Below, piece by piece: positions 38,446 through 51,520 of a DNA stretch of 64,000 nt. The notes below the pieces were generated by a model. The model saw nothing but the letters and a program-made list of their open reading frames with translations. It had not been told where the DNA came from and did not search any database. This DNA is from Atrichornis clamosus (lineage: Eukaryota; Chordata; Aves; Passeriformes; Menuridae). Made by a program: the position numbers and the translations under genes. Where the stretch lies: assembly GCA_013400975.1 (NCBI GenBank), contig WBMZ01011909.1, positions 62,001 through 126,000 of the forward strand, given 5' to 3'. Positions within the stretch are counted from its first letter, which is position 1. Each line of letters starts with the position of its first letter.

Positions 38446-41400
38446 TCCTGCCCTTGCTAGTGGAATCAGCACAGGCAAGAGAGGAAACCAATGTTGGATG
38501 TGTCAACATTGCAAGAGCTGTTGGAGAGCAAGTCATTGAACTCCTTTAGCACAATGGTGTTGACTTTTGATCTTGTCTTAGAGGTGGCTTCATGACCCTC
38601 CGCTTTGGCTGTGCTACAGCAAAGCTGCTGGACCGTGGGTGGGGGCTGATGAAGGCAGGTACCACACCTGAGATTGCTGTAATTTGTCTCTTATGGTCCT
38701 GGTCTTGCTCCAATGCTGAAGTTTGGAGCTTGCTTGCACATACAGGTTGGATAATGAACAGAGAAAAGTGAAGAGCAAAAACTGAAGTAATCTGAGAGCC
38801 AGTACTAGACTGGGGAAAGTGTGGCACATAGTATGTAGTTAGAAATGGAAATATGTACGTTGCTTTCTTGCTGTTGGATATTTGAAACAGAAAAAGTGGA
38901 ATCTCCCACTGTGCCCTAATTCAAAATCCCAGATTCAAGCTCTTCAGATCCCCTTGTATAAATTGACTGTAGTGTAGATCAAAAAAGGCTGAGAATATAC
39001 TGACTGCAGTCTATTGGTGTATTTTCTGTTTTAAGGTTTAGCACTGCCCTGAGTAGGATTTCTTGATGCTTTTTGGTGAGATAAGTGGATGGTGAGACCA
39101 GGCCAAATTTTGAACAAGAATATCAGCCTGTCTCTGTGGATCTAAGAGATCTAATCATCTTAAATTTGATCTCTCTGAAGCTGTAGGGTGAATTTTTCCC
39201 ATGGACACAAACAGAAATGTTGGTGTTGCCTTTCAGGAAGACTGATTTCCAAAAGACAGGTGAAAAGTTGCAGGGATATTTTGACTTAATAATTAAAAAA
39301 TAAAAAATTGAGGAAATTAGCTGGAAGGATTAATACCACGGTACAGATTATGGGGTCCTGAAGGAAAAGTCGGCAAAAAACTAAGTGGTAATAGGAGAAA
39401 AGAAGCAAAAGTGTTTCAGAAATTTTTGCAGAAGACACAACCATTACAAAGAAAATGGAAATAAATTGAGAGAAATGCAATGTAAGAGAAGCTGATGGGA
39501 AAGAATAACTATACCAGACAACTATAAAATCATGGTTCCATAGAAGGTATCTCCTCTTCTCAAATTGCTGATTTAGATATGACAGATATGCAAATGAAGG
39601 CAGGAAAACATGTCGAGAAAGCAAAAGGATACAAAGCATAAATTTCTTTTTTACTCATTCACTCTTCTGTTTGCATACTTTTTCTGACTATGAGTTATAC
39701 CTTATTTATATAAGCTCTACCTCATGTGCACTGTATTACATCTTTAAGAAATAACAAATGGCTGAGATACTCAAGCTGCTGATGATAAGGTCTTACAATT
39801 TTGATCTCTGGTTTCCTTTCCCTAAACTAGTTTCAGAGATCTTTTAGAAGCCTAGCATTTTGTGAGTTCACAATTTGATTTCTTTTTCTTAACCTTAACC
39901 CACTCTGTAGAAATTTTTGAAGTTGCTCACTAGAAACCTCAGTACAGTGTCTCCAGCAATTTAAATTCTATGAAGAATCAAAACAAAGTTTGCTGTAAGA
40001 GTAGCACAGGAGAGTAGAAAGCAGTAGCAAAGCTGACTGTGAGTATGTCCAGAAAAATTATCAGTAATAGAGAATTGAATTCCTTAAGCACCAGTGTGAA
40101 TAAATCACTGTGTTGATCTGGGGTAATGCACAATTTTTTCAGCCGGTACAAGAAAACCACCCCGCTAGTCCAGGACTATTTAGCTCAGCATGTTAAGGTG
40201 ACATGTAATCACCTATCTGCTACAGAAATTGTAGGAGGGAAACCTTGACCCCTTGCAGTCAACAACAAAACTTGTGCTGACTTTATTAGGGCCAGAATTT
40301 CCATCTATCTGTGTAAGCAAAGAAGAGAGGAGGAAATAGGGCCATGTCTCACTGAACTTCGACGTGATCTGTGTGTATAAGGTCAGATTCTCATCTGGGA
40401 CAAATTATTGAAGGCAGAGTCTGGTTTTTTTTTTTGAAGATTAAATAGAGATTGAAAGTCAGAGATGAGCAGAGGGAAGGCTCAGCCCAGTAATGGGATG
40501 TTACAGAAAACAGAGCAAAATGTAAGGTCAGAAAAGAGGGTAGCACTCTGTCACCCCTTAGATTTAAACCAAAATGATTTCTGTATGAAAAGACAAGGCC
40601 TTGAACTGTGTAGGATCAAATTGGCCACATGGTCCTGGAACACTTTTCTTGCTATTCTTGTAGAGTATTTAGTCCACAGGGAGTGGTGGGTGAAAAGAAG
40701 AAAGGAGGGAAATGCAGATGTTTGGAAGCATCTGGAATAGCCAGCTATGCTGACCATACGCAGGCATGTCATTAAACCTCACAACTGCTGATCAGTAATT
40801 CATCAGAAAGCGTGCATGTGCAAGCTGTGAAAAACAAGGTAATGCAGTCTAGGTAAAGGAAAACCTCCTTTTGCTTGTGTGGATAGGTCTAACGAGTGGA
40901 ACTGCTTAAACAGATGTGCACACAAAAAGAGGCCTTGTAATAAATTATAACAGTGGTAGAACGGATATAATCAACAAGTAAGCTAATGGAAACAGCATTA
41001 GAAATTGAGCTGGTAGAGTAACACTGCACAGGAATTGCTTAATTCCCTGTTGTATCCCATCATAAAGAGAAAAAACCCCCAACCCTGCACCCTCCTCAAA
41101 AAAGAGAGAAAAAAAAAAAGGATGAAAACCCCCACAGTTATATAGGCTTCTCCAAATCTGAAAGTTGCAAGCTAATAGAATAAAAACAGATAAAAAGAAA
41201 AGCAAACCATGCAGGTGCAAGTACTATGAGCTACTTAGAGAATTTCTTTTTTTGGTTGCCATATTCATGGTAAGACTATAAATTGAAAAAAAAATTATTT
41301 AATCAAACTCCGTGGAATTTACTTAGAGAGGTTGTAAACAGTATCTTGTGTTTAAAAAACATGTATTTTTTTCCCTTTTCAATATGTATTTTGTTTCCCT

Positions 41401-41499
41401 TTTAAATGAGAACTGATTTATTCAAGTCTCCTTTGCTATCCCCATTATATGCACAATGTAGTATTTCCAGACTAAATGGTAACAAATCATTTTAATCCT

Positions 41500-42130
41500 A
41501 TAATCAATAAATGAATTATATAAAGACATTAGTGCAGATGAACCAAACTAATAGTCTGCTGACACCCTTCCGACTATAAACTGACAGAAAGGTGCTAATT
41601 TCTGTAATACTTCAGCAGACGTCCAAACTGTTTTGTCAGAGAGGTTGGACAGTGATGGAGGAGGAGTACACTTAACTGTAATTTTTGTAGTAATTCATGG
41701 GAAGCTTCATTGACATGTGCTAATGGCACTTGATTGCCCTCAAGATGTTTTCACAACAGAACTCTGCGAGTGCCACATCAAGGTTTACTCAGTCAAATAG
41801 TTTTTTTCTCCTTGCATCTAGATAATTTGTGACCACAGGCAAACTTTTGAAAATCCAAGGTGGTTTGCAACACTCTGTTGGGGTGAATCTGTCATCAGCC
41901 GGCTGGTACAGATCAGTGCACTAATGAAGAGCAAGCTCTTTGGGTTTTTTGTCATTTCTGTGCAAGCAATCCATTTTGTTTCTCCTCAGTGGCAGGGTAT
42001 GTTATACATCTCATCCTGTATAATCTGACTTACATTATAATTTGATTCATACACAGCCTTTCCACAGAGATTAATTAGCAGCAGGCTTGAAGTTTGCAAG
42101 CGAAAATATGATAATTAGTTTTCTTGGAAC
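41500..42130. promoter_or_regulatory. Candidate conserved non-coding element
   Basis: This is complex sequence with no simple repeat and no open frame of note. It holds words such as ggtgctaatttctgtaatac, gagattaattagcagcagg and gataattagttttcttgg, which resemble homeodomain sites in a non-random-looking context. It is judged by eye only. Confidence 0.2.
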
Positions 42131-42483
42131 GTTAACATTTCAACACTTCAGGTTCTCTCCATCTTTGTCTTCAATGAAGCTGCAGTAAACGAGCACTATT
42201 TCTCTTCTAAATCAGACTCTTGTGAGGTTTGAAATACAGACATTTTCATCAAGCTGGATAATTTCCATAGAAAATTTACTAGCTCATAAAATATTGCCGG
42301 AGTAATTCATACAATGACTCCCTCCTCCCCTTGGTAGGTTGAAGTATGATGTGAGCAGTTCTGAAAACCCCCAGGACAGTCACTTATTTAACAAGGGTGA
42401 TTCCTACTCTTTGTAACAAAAATCAGCTGACTCTTCATTTTTTGCACAAAACAGAAATAGCGGACCTCTCATACGGTTGTCGA

Positions 42484-42529
42484 GTAGTGCTGTAAACAAG
42501 GTTACTGTAGTGCTCGAAACAAGGTTACT
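42484..42529 (+). repeat. Tandem duplication of a 23-base unit (21 of 23 identical)
   Basis: The unit at 42484-42506 is followed immediately by a second copy at 42507-42529 that differs only at two adjacent positions (gt versus cg before aaacaaggttact). It is a recent local duplication, and the second copy carries a CpG that the first lacks. Confidence 0.85.
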
Positions 42530-43807
42530 CCCTGCACTCGTTTGTTCTCAGAGTGTTTAATACAGGTAACTCCTTTGTCACATACAATATCTCAAACCAG
42601 TAACTTAGCAGGATTCTGAAAAGAATTAGCAATATATCTGAATAATGAGAACATGCAAAGTTACAATTGCTAGTAAAAATATTATATGTAATATCAACCC
42701 TGATGATTTAAAGATGTAATGCAGTTGCTAACATATGGGGGTCAAGATGAAACTCACATTATGGTAAAGTTATTGTGGTGTTGTGGATTTACGTGTGGGT
42801 GTAGCTGTTTAAAAACTAGTATTTATTTAAAAATTTGTGATTTATCCTCCTTGTTGTTGAACACATTTGTTTTTTTACAAAGGATATGGTTTTAAAAGAC
42901 CTCAGTCTTCTCTAATTACTTGGACTTATCTCATCTTACAACTCTGGCATCAGACATCCTCAGAGCTTGGGCAGGGTACTGTTGATGCCCATTGGTTTAA
43001 TCAGGTTAGGGAGAAGTGAAATACTTAACCATCTAAATTACTATGTGGTTGTGAGCTTGGATATGCAAATGCATGAAGTCCATGTGTCAATTATGTATGT
43101 AACTGCAAGCATGGTTTTGCAGATCAGGCTCTTTATTTCTTCCTTTAAAGAAAATTACTTTACTACCGTTGTGTGATCATCACACATACGGATGCTGACA
43201 AAGGCTGAATTACTGTAGATGCATTAGAGGGTACTTAAGCAATGTTACAAAACTGAAGCCTCAGTAGCTTGCTTTCTAGTAATTACCTTTAAATATTCTG
43301 GGAACTAATGATATTTGGATGTAAAATTCCACGTACCAACAGCAGAGACTATTGAAGACACCTGCACAGAGCAGGGTAAAATCTCTTTGCCCACTGAATG
43401 GGGCTGGTGGGATTTAGAAGTCACTGAACAAGGTCTGGCTGTGGATAAGAACAGCTCTAGGAAACTCAGTGGGAAGGGTGAGGTTTTGCCACTCTGTACC
43501 TGACAATGTAGAGAGTTTAGCAAAGGTACACACTTGTTCTCAAGCCCAAACAGATCCATTCTCTTTTCTGTCTTAACCTGAGCTCAGAAGGCAAAGTAAA
43601 CTGTGCCTGAGCCTGCAGGTGAGCTTTGACTAAGCTAAAGCCACGTGCGTGCAGAATGAACATAGGTCATAGGACTCAGCGAGGATGCTTGTCCTTCCTG
43701 CTGCAGATATGCTAAAACCTGTGGCCTCAGTGGGCTGCAAACCCCAGCTCTGGCACAAGACTTGAAATAACTACCCTTTAAAGCTGTTTAGAAATAGGGG
43801 CTGGCGT

Positions 43808-43845
43808 AGATTTCCTCTGCTGAAGCAGATTTCCTCTGCTGAAGC
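43808..43845 (+). repeat. Perfect tandem duplication of a 19-base unit
   Basis: The unit agatttcctctgctgaagc occurs twice head to tail (43808-43826 and 43827-43845) without a mismatch. The lack of divergence suggests a young duplication or a polymorphic site. Confidence 0.9.
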
Positions 43846-46077
43846 CTGAAAGCACTGTCCAGAGTTTATATGCTGAAGTTTCCTAAAGGGGTCACGATTT
43901 TCACCCTGGCGTGTTGGTCAGTGCAGAAATGTGCTCTCACCGTGCATCCCACCTACATAATTTTTCCTAACTTAGTGATAATCAGGGCATCTAAACCAGC
44001 AGTAGTTTCCTGGGTCTGTCTGAAACCTGGCGTGAATGTCTCTGAGCCCGGCCAGCGAGACTTTGTTGTTGCACAGAGCCTTGTTTTCTCCTGATCGACA
44101 GAGGGGGAGAGGAAGACATGCCCCAGGGAGGTGAGGTTGTAAGGAATTCCTTCCAACAACAAAAAAGAGAAGGAGGCAAATTGACTGTTTTATTAGGAAC
44201 ATGATCTGTAGTGTTTTTCATCTGGAGAGGGGATTGTTGCATGCTGATGAATACGGGTATCGTATCACAAGAGTGCTAAAATGCCCCTGAGCGAGTATGT
44301 TCCTTCAGCTCTCCTTCAGCAGCTCCTGCTATCCAAGCCACTGACCTGTGAAATGTGGTCGCGTGCTCTGGATTTTTCCTGTATTTTGAAAGCTGTTATT
44401 TTCATCTTGCAAAATATTAGCCTAAACAGTTAAATGGGAGTTGCATTTGCAAGGATCTGTGTATTAATATTAATGGAAAATCTGACAGATCAGATGGCCA
44501 GAGAGGAATAATCAAGCCATTCAGGTGACATGTCAGTGCAGCAGGTTTTGTGGATTTATTGTTTTGAAACTTACTCAGTTTTGTCCAAAACAGAATGGGT
44601 TTTCAAAAATCCACATTTTTGGAATAAAATCCTACAGTTTTGGAGAGGATGTTGAGAAATGATCAAGAGTCGGCAGCTTCTAACTTTGGCATGCTCTGAT
44701 GAAGATGGAGCCAAACTTTGAGTTTCACAACGCCTTGATCCTAAAGGGCAGTATTCAGATGACCTACTTTCTACATGAATCGTAGGGCCTCCTCCCCTGT
44801 TGGCTTTGAGAACCTCTCACAGTTGGGATCAGTTCTGAGGTGTTTATCTCCTTCACTGACTCAGTGCAGGAACTTATTTACACATCAGGCTCCCTGATTA
44901 TAGCCCTAAAGTGCATAATTCACCCAATGACACTATTATCAGCACGCTCATAGAACATTTCAGTGCTACTGTCAGGCACTAGGAATGAATTCCCATTTCC
45001 TCAAAATGAGAGAGGAAAAGGGACAGGCCAGAGCTAGGCAGCACCTTAGGGAACTGTGCTCCTCCCGAACCCTGTCCAGACCACAACAGTAGGAGCAGCC
45101 CATTAGGTTTTACAGGGCATTTGTCTGGCTAAAGTAACCATGAAAGGTTATTTAAATATAGGAAAATTGCACCTGGTCATTTAAAACATTTCAGAAGGGG
45201 TTGTTGCGCCTGTCAGATGAATGGCCATTGAAACTGGCACGTTGGCCGTGACATGAGTAATTCTTCAATGAATCAGTCTTTTTGCATAGAAAATTATCCC
45301 ATCAGAAACACTCTGAGTAGTGCTAGCCTGCAGGCTTGAAGCTTAGGCCCAGTCATGGCATAAAAACCTCTCCAACCTTGTTTTTTTTGCAGCTGAGATT
45401 ACTCATTTAGAACTTGTAATTTAGACTTTTCTCAGATAAACCCCCTTTTGTATTAATGAATCTTGCCTGAGAGAGCAAGCCTGCCAACTGGATCCTTACT
45501 TCACTTGTTCACAAAGAAGGATGCTTGTTTTAGACTTATTGAACACACTTTGGCTATGCTTTGCCATTTAACAAGTGGGAAATAGTGTAGTAAAGGTAGA
45601 AATCTGGTTTCTGTCTCTTTCAAAGTCAATATAGGTGGAGAAAAAACCAAACATGATGGCGTCTTGTTAAGCGTGTTAGGATTACTCTTCTCTTTCCCTT
45701 GATTATTTCCTCTTTGCTGAAGTCTGATGGGCTTCAAATAAACTGAAGGCTTGTGAGCCTGGGAGCCTAAGCCCTCCTGCTGCTATGGAAAAGTTTATAG
45801 ACTAGTTCCTTTCATTACTGCTTTATAAATGGCGTTGTTTGAAGCAGTGTGTACTGCAGCTTGAATAACAACTTGGAGGATGTTAGTTAATTTGCTATTT
45901 GAGAACTAGTGTCTTTTCAAGTGGTTTTTGTGGGGTTCAGGTAATTGTTATTATTTGAGACAGATGGGAAATGTTCTATCGACACAAGTTACCCCACCTC
46001 ATGCTTAAGTCTGGGCAGCATCCATTGGATGTATGCAAGCCTTCAGGGCTACAGGTAACAGCGGGTGCCTTTGGCTC

Positions 46078-46092
46078 TGTAGGTAGGTAGGT
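46078..46092 (+). repeat. Short (GTAG)n repeat
   Basis: Between three and four copies of a GTAG-type tetramer sit just before gtgtgatgctg. This is a minor simple repeat. Confidence 0.6.
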
Positions 46093-46500
46093 GTGATGCT
46101 GATATAAGCCCTGTATAATTCATCAGATCTTTCCACAGGATGAGGGAGCCAGAATCTCCATCAGCTGCAGCCCAGAGTGTGCAGCAGATCTCTGTGGATC
46201 ACTATTCCCTTCAAAGAGCAGTGCCAAAATTTGAGCAATGGATTCATATAGAGCCTGGTTCAGCCTCAATGCCCTCCTCAGTGGGGTGATTTTCTGTTGT
46301 TTGGTATTGTCAACATCCCCCATTTCAGAATATCTGAGTCTGTGGTGGCCACAACACCCAATTGCTTTTTCCAGTGACAGAGAAAAAGATCTTTGGAATG
46401 GGAAAAGGTCCAGAGTGCGTGACTATAATAGTGTCTTCTCAAAAGCTCTGCTCTTTCTGTCATAGCCCCTTTCACTCTTGTTTTCTTCCACTCCAAACTT

Positions 46501-47095
46501 CACAGAATCACAGAATATGCTGAGTTTGAGGGATGCACAAGGATCATCGAGTCCAACACCTGACCCCACCCAGCAACTGTCCCCAAGAGTCACACTATGT
46601 GTCTGAGAGCATTGTACAAACACTTCTTTAACTCTGCCAGGTTTGGTGCTGTGACCAATCCCTGGGGAGCCTGTTCCAACCCAACCACACTCTGGGTGAA
46701 GAACCATTTCCTAATATCCAACCTAAATCTCCCCGGACACAATGTGGTCCTGTCACTGGTCACCACAGAGAAGAGATCAGTGTCTGACCGTCTTTTTCCT
46801 CTCATGAAAAAGTTGTAGACTGTGATGAGGTCTTCCCTTAGTCTCCTCCAGGCTGAAGAGACCAAGTGACCTCAGCCCCTCATATGACTTCTTCTAAGAA
46901 CCCCACACCATCTTCACTGCCCTCCTTTGGACACTCCCTAAGAGCTTTATATATTTCTTGTATAGTAGTGCCCAAAGCTGCACACAGGACTCGAGGTGAG
47001 GCTGCCCCAGTGCAGAGCAGAGCAGGACAATCCCCTCCTTTGACCAGCTGGCAATACTGTGCCTAATGCACTCCAGGTCATGGTCACCAACCCAA
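46501..47095 (-). mobile_element. CR1 LINE, 5'-truncated 3' end, minus strand
   Basis: Read on the minus strand, this is the typical 3' part of an avian CR1 retrotransposon. Recognisable stretches include ctttgggcactactatac, ggaccacattgtgtccgg, gaacaggctccccagggatt and gactcgatgatccttgtg. The element ends at the left in the complement of the CR1 terminal repeat (cacagaatcacagaat). It is truncated at its 5' side near 47095, as most CR1 copies are. The reverse transcriptase region is not present, so the element is dead. Open frames of 60-90 codons inside it are remnants without function. Confidence 0.93.
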
Positions 47096-50000
47096 GGTCT
47101 CCTTTCTTGGTACCATGGTTTCTCTGTGTTTTCCTGACCATTTCCACCATTTCTTGCCCCCCTCCTCTGTATGACAAGGAGTTGGAGGCCTTTCTGTTCT
47201 GAACAAGTGAGTCCTGCCAGCTCAGCACGGGTGAGCAGAGGAGGGCAATTTTATCATTTGAGAAGTGTTCATCAAACAAAATAGATGTGCGGTCAAATAT
47301 CTGAAGGATGGTGAGCACACACTGGCACAGGCAGACTGCTCATCAGAAAAGCACTGTGAATTTTTGTGATGTTTTTAAACTGACCAGATGTCCTGCCGGT
47401 GACTGAGAGGGTGCTTTAGCCTGTGTGGGGAGAACAGTAACCTATTGCAAAGCTTCCTAGCAGGTTGAAAGGGCCACTTTTCATAACTTTTCACCATACT
47501 TCATCTAAGGACAGAGGTCCTTAGCTGTGCTGGGTCAGGGACCAAGATGCCATGGCTTCCCGTATGGAATGCTTCACGGCTGGGAAGCCCTGAACCATGC
47601 AGGCTCTTGCAAAGAAACTCGAGGCATGCAGTTAGATGTTGTACAGAGTGACTAAAAGAAAAGGAGGCCCAGCAATAGTGAAGTGTCCAAAATATTTTCT
47701 TGTTCAGTTTTTGCAAGTAAAAATAAACACATGTGCGTGAGTGAGAATGATATGGCAACGGATTATGACTGTTTTGGAGCCTTTACCCTCAATTTCCTTT
47801 TGCCTCATTTACACTCTAGAAAACATGCATGTGGACTAGGATTCATGTCACTACTATACAACCAGCTTGAGAAGCCATAAGCAACCTTCAAACATTACAG
47901 GAGCAGTTTTTACTTCGATTACAATGTCTCATTGATGTTAATTTATTTGTGTGTGATGTTAAATACTTGAAATCAACTCTTTGGGTAGCTTCCAAATGAG
48001 TATTTTGTGATGAAAACTAAAGGCAAATAGAATGGACTTTTGAGGGGACAGGGAGGGACGAGAAAAAACAAAAATGGCAAATAACAAACAAAAAGGCTCA
48101 AAACCAAATCACAATACTGGTATCTTTTTGTAAATACAAAATTCTTTTACAGTGTTTACAGTCCAAACACTGGGGTCCTGGAGAGGGTAAGCAATCAGAA
48201 GTGAGGCAAAACTTCCATCATTATTACTTACTGTAAATGCCTGTTGAATTTTTACTTGTTGTCCAAGATGAATGAAAAACACCATGAAAATAAGTGAGTC
48301 AAATTTGCCAGAAAAGAAGAAAAATCCCTTTGCTTTTACGCTGGTGATGATGCAAGTAATTGTGGCTGTTTTAAATGTTTGGGGTCTGACTCTCATTTAT
48401 GCTGTTCTGGCATCTCGGCAAAGCTGCAGTATGGGCATAGTGATGTGCCAGAGCTGTGTGAAAAGGCCTGAGTAGTGTACAAAGAGACAGGGATTTATGG
48501 TTTTCGAACCTGACAGTGCCCTTTAAGCTAACCATGAAGAACTCTGCTTGGTCTGCCATATATTGCCTCATCTCTGGCCAGTAAGGGTTATTACTGTCAT
48601 TTGTTGAATGTGTAATAGGATTTAGAGATAAATTAAGCTAAATGTTTTGGCTTTAAAAGTTTGTTTTGTTTTGTTTTTCTTTAGTTTCATGGAACAAGCC
48701 TCTTTTCTGCCTGCACAAGAAAGGTTGTACAGTTTAAACAAAACTTAATGAAAATTCTTGGATAAGGCAAAGATACTGCTGTTCAAATACATTCATTCTG
48801 TTTTCATGGTGATGTGGCATCATCATGACTAGAGTCTGTTGTTTCTTTTTCTGGTTGATGTGTAGCCAGGCAGAGATTCTAACTTAAAAGCTTAGGATTC
48901 AGACTCTCAGCCCAGGCTTTTTGTGAGAATCATTATCACTGCTATTGAGCAAGGAGACGCTTTATGGAACAAACAAACCAACAAAAATAAACAGACAGCT
49001 CACAGTATTTTTTTCATGTTTTCAACCCCATGACATTTTGTTTTTCATATCTATATTAAGCATGTGATGTTGAAAGTTACCATAGGTCATAGACTTTTGC
49101 TTAGTTCCTGAAGGATTCTAATACTGCATTTCCTTTTTACTTTCATAAGGGAGTAAAAGCTGTTTCAGACAGGATGCAAGCAACCATTTTCATGACTTCC
49201 CTAAATTTGAAGAAATCATGATACAATCGACTAAGATATGTCTTCAGTGGATTGCTAAAGCATATTTACTACCACATTAATCCTATTCTAATGCAGTTCT
49301 TTCAACTGAAAGTGTTCTCTCTGGTCTGGGCTGAATTTTGCTTACTCTAGAGCTTCACTGTGTCTGGGAAAGAGAAAGAAGGGACCCTTCTTTTTTCTAA
49401 AGATCATGTACATGCACCTAATTCACTTGCACCAGGAAGCTGATCCCTCTGCTCTGAGTTCCTGCTGCCGTGCCATCACCCATGGCACCTTTTCTGATTC
49501 TTTTAGTGCAAGGACAGGCCCTAGCAGGCATGTTTGTTGCCAGACTGACATGGTGCTGAACCTGTCCCTGACACATGATTTGTCAGATCAGGCATTCCCA
49601 TATCTGCGCCGCTGTTACCTCTGGAAGGCATTTTCATCTCGCACACAATCCAGGCAGTTGTTGCATTAAACTGAAACAATCATAGAAAATGCAAACCAGA
49701 ACCACATCACCGCACTGCATTATTCAAATGAGAGGTCAAATTACCCCCACTGATGTAAGCAGAGTTGCCAAGGTCTAAATGAAGACACAACTTGGCCAAA
49801 GGTCTGTTTCTAATGTGAGGTTTGAAGGCTGGTAGGTCTTGCATCTAATATCAAACAGCTGCAAGTCAGCACCAGCTCCATTGAAAAATACGTGCACATT
49901 TCTAAAAAAAACCCTCCCCAAACAAAAACATAAACCCCAACAACCCTGAATCTTAACACATTATTTAAACTTTGCCAGCATAAAACTGAAACTATGATTG

Positions 50001-50111
50001 CTCATTGTTGTCTACTATTTTAGTTTGAATTCCCAGTATGGGGCTACTTAGGTGCGTTAAAGCATGCTAAAATATTTCAATATAATGCTCATGCTTCTCC
50101 TCCTCCCTGCT

Positions 50112-50130
50112 TACACACACACACGCACAC
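50112..50130 (+). repeat. Short (AC)n repeat
   Basis: An alternating AC run, interrupted once by a G, lies within otherwise complex sequence. It is short and probably stable. Confidence 0.75.
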
Positions 50131-51269
50131 TCACCAAGGCCCTTTACAAAAGTGCAAGCCCAGTTCTTGTATCACTTGCACCCCTGTAGATCTGTGGCAG
50201 CTTCTCTTCATTTGCATTTAATAGTAAAAAGCAAGCTCAAGATGTGAATTTTAGTGTACTGTTAGCATGAGCAAGAAGAGGGCTTATTTATTAATCCTTA
50301 GTTTCATTTTGCAGTGCAGCTTTTGGTGTCCTAAGATTACACGAGAAGACACTGTTATAACTGTAATCACTCAGGAACTCAACTACAGACATATATAATA
50401 AATGAATACATTGCTCAGAAATTGTTAATGGCCAGCAAAGTATTCTTTTTCTGAATTACTGCCAAGTTTCAAAACTGCATATGTCATCTTATCACGTACT
50501 ATACATTAAGTGCTGGTCATGTAAGTCAGATCCGCCCTATGGGTATTTTAAATTACAAACATAATTTTTTGAAACTCTATTGTAATGTTTTTTATTTGGC
50601 TTGGTTTCTAAATCAACATAGTTTGTTCATACCACTTCAATTGCTTTTTCCTTATTCTTTGCCACTTCCAAATCCTTTATCTGAACAAGATAGAAAGATC
50701 AAGTAATTTGTTAGATAGCTGAGCATCTAATGCTGTCTAAAATCTCTATAAAATCTGTAATAAATTTCTGGTATATACCTTTTCTTTCTTTTTCATATAT
50801 AGCCAGTAGAAAAGTGGTACTTAATACAGCTTAGAAGTTAGCCATGAAAGAAGCATGGTCTTTTTTTTTTCATCAGGTATTGGCAGTAATCAACTTAAAA
50901 CATTTAAGATTATAATGATCTCAAAACATTTGAATCTAGGCATCCTTCTTCTGCTGTACAGTTGTAGTTTTGTAGTTCATCAGATACCCTTCTGCTGTAT
51001 AACATAGCCCTTAGTTTGGATGTAGATTCTCATACAACATCTTTGAGATTTCAAGCCATTGCAGGTCTTCCCTCCTGCCTGAGACCAGCTGACTGTGCTG
51101 GACTGTAACAATACCCAGTGCCTATTTCCGTTTCTTTTTCCTTCACACATAGTGGCTGGTTCTATAAGCAGTCACTTTTGAAATTCCCAAATCACCAACA
51201 GGAATGTGAGGACATGAGGTTGCATGGTGCACCAGAACTTGATTGGGTTGCTTCTTCCTGCTATCTGTT

Positions 51270-51520
51270 CAGGAATCTTTGAGAACATTTTAGGAAGAAA
51301 TTCTTCACTGTGAAGGTGGTGATGCACTGGCACAGGTTGTCCAGAGAAGCTGAGGAGGCTCCATCCCTGAAAGTGTTCATTGCCAGGTTGGATGGGGCTT
51401 TGAGAAATCTGCTCTAGTGGAAGGTGTCCCTGCCCGTGACAGGGGGGTTGGAGCTAGATAATCTTCAAGGTCCTTTCCAACCCAAACCATTCTGTGCTTC
51501 TGTGATTTTATGATTTTTCT
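51270..51520 (+). mobile_element. CR1 LINE 3' fragment, plus strand
   Basis: This copy reads in the plus direction: aggaagaaattcttcactgt, gcactggcacaggttgtcca, ttggagctagataatctt, aaggtcctttccaaccc, then the terminal attctgtg-type repeat (cattctgtgcttctgtgatt). It is only about 250 bases long, severely 5'-truncated, and its subfamily differs from that of the 46.5 kb copy. No coding part remains. Confidence 0.93.

Noticed and set aside
39286..39639. 117-codon minus-strand frame rich in Leu, Phe and Ser
   Set aside because: It looks hydrophobic only because the DNA is AT-rich; there are no motifs, splice context or start context.
46423..47318. Several minus-strand open frames of 72-123 codons
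   Set aside because: They lie in or across the CR1 3' remnant, which is non-coding at this end of the element.
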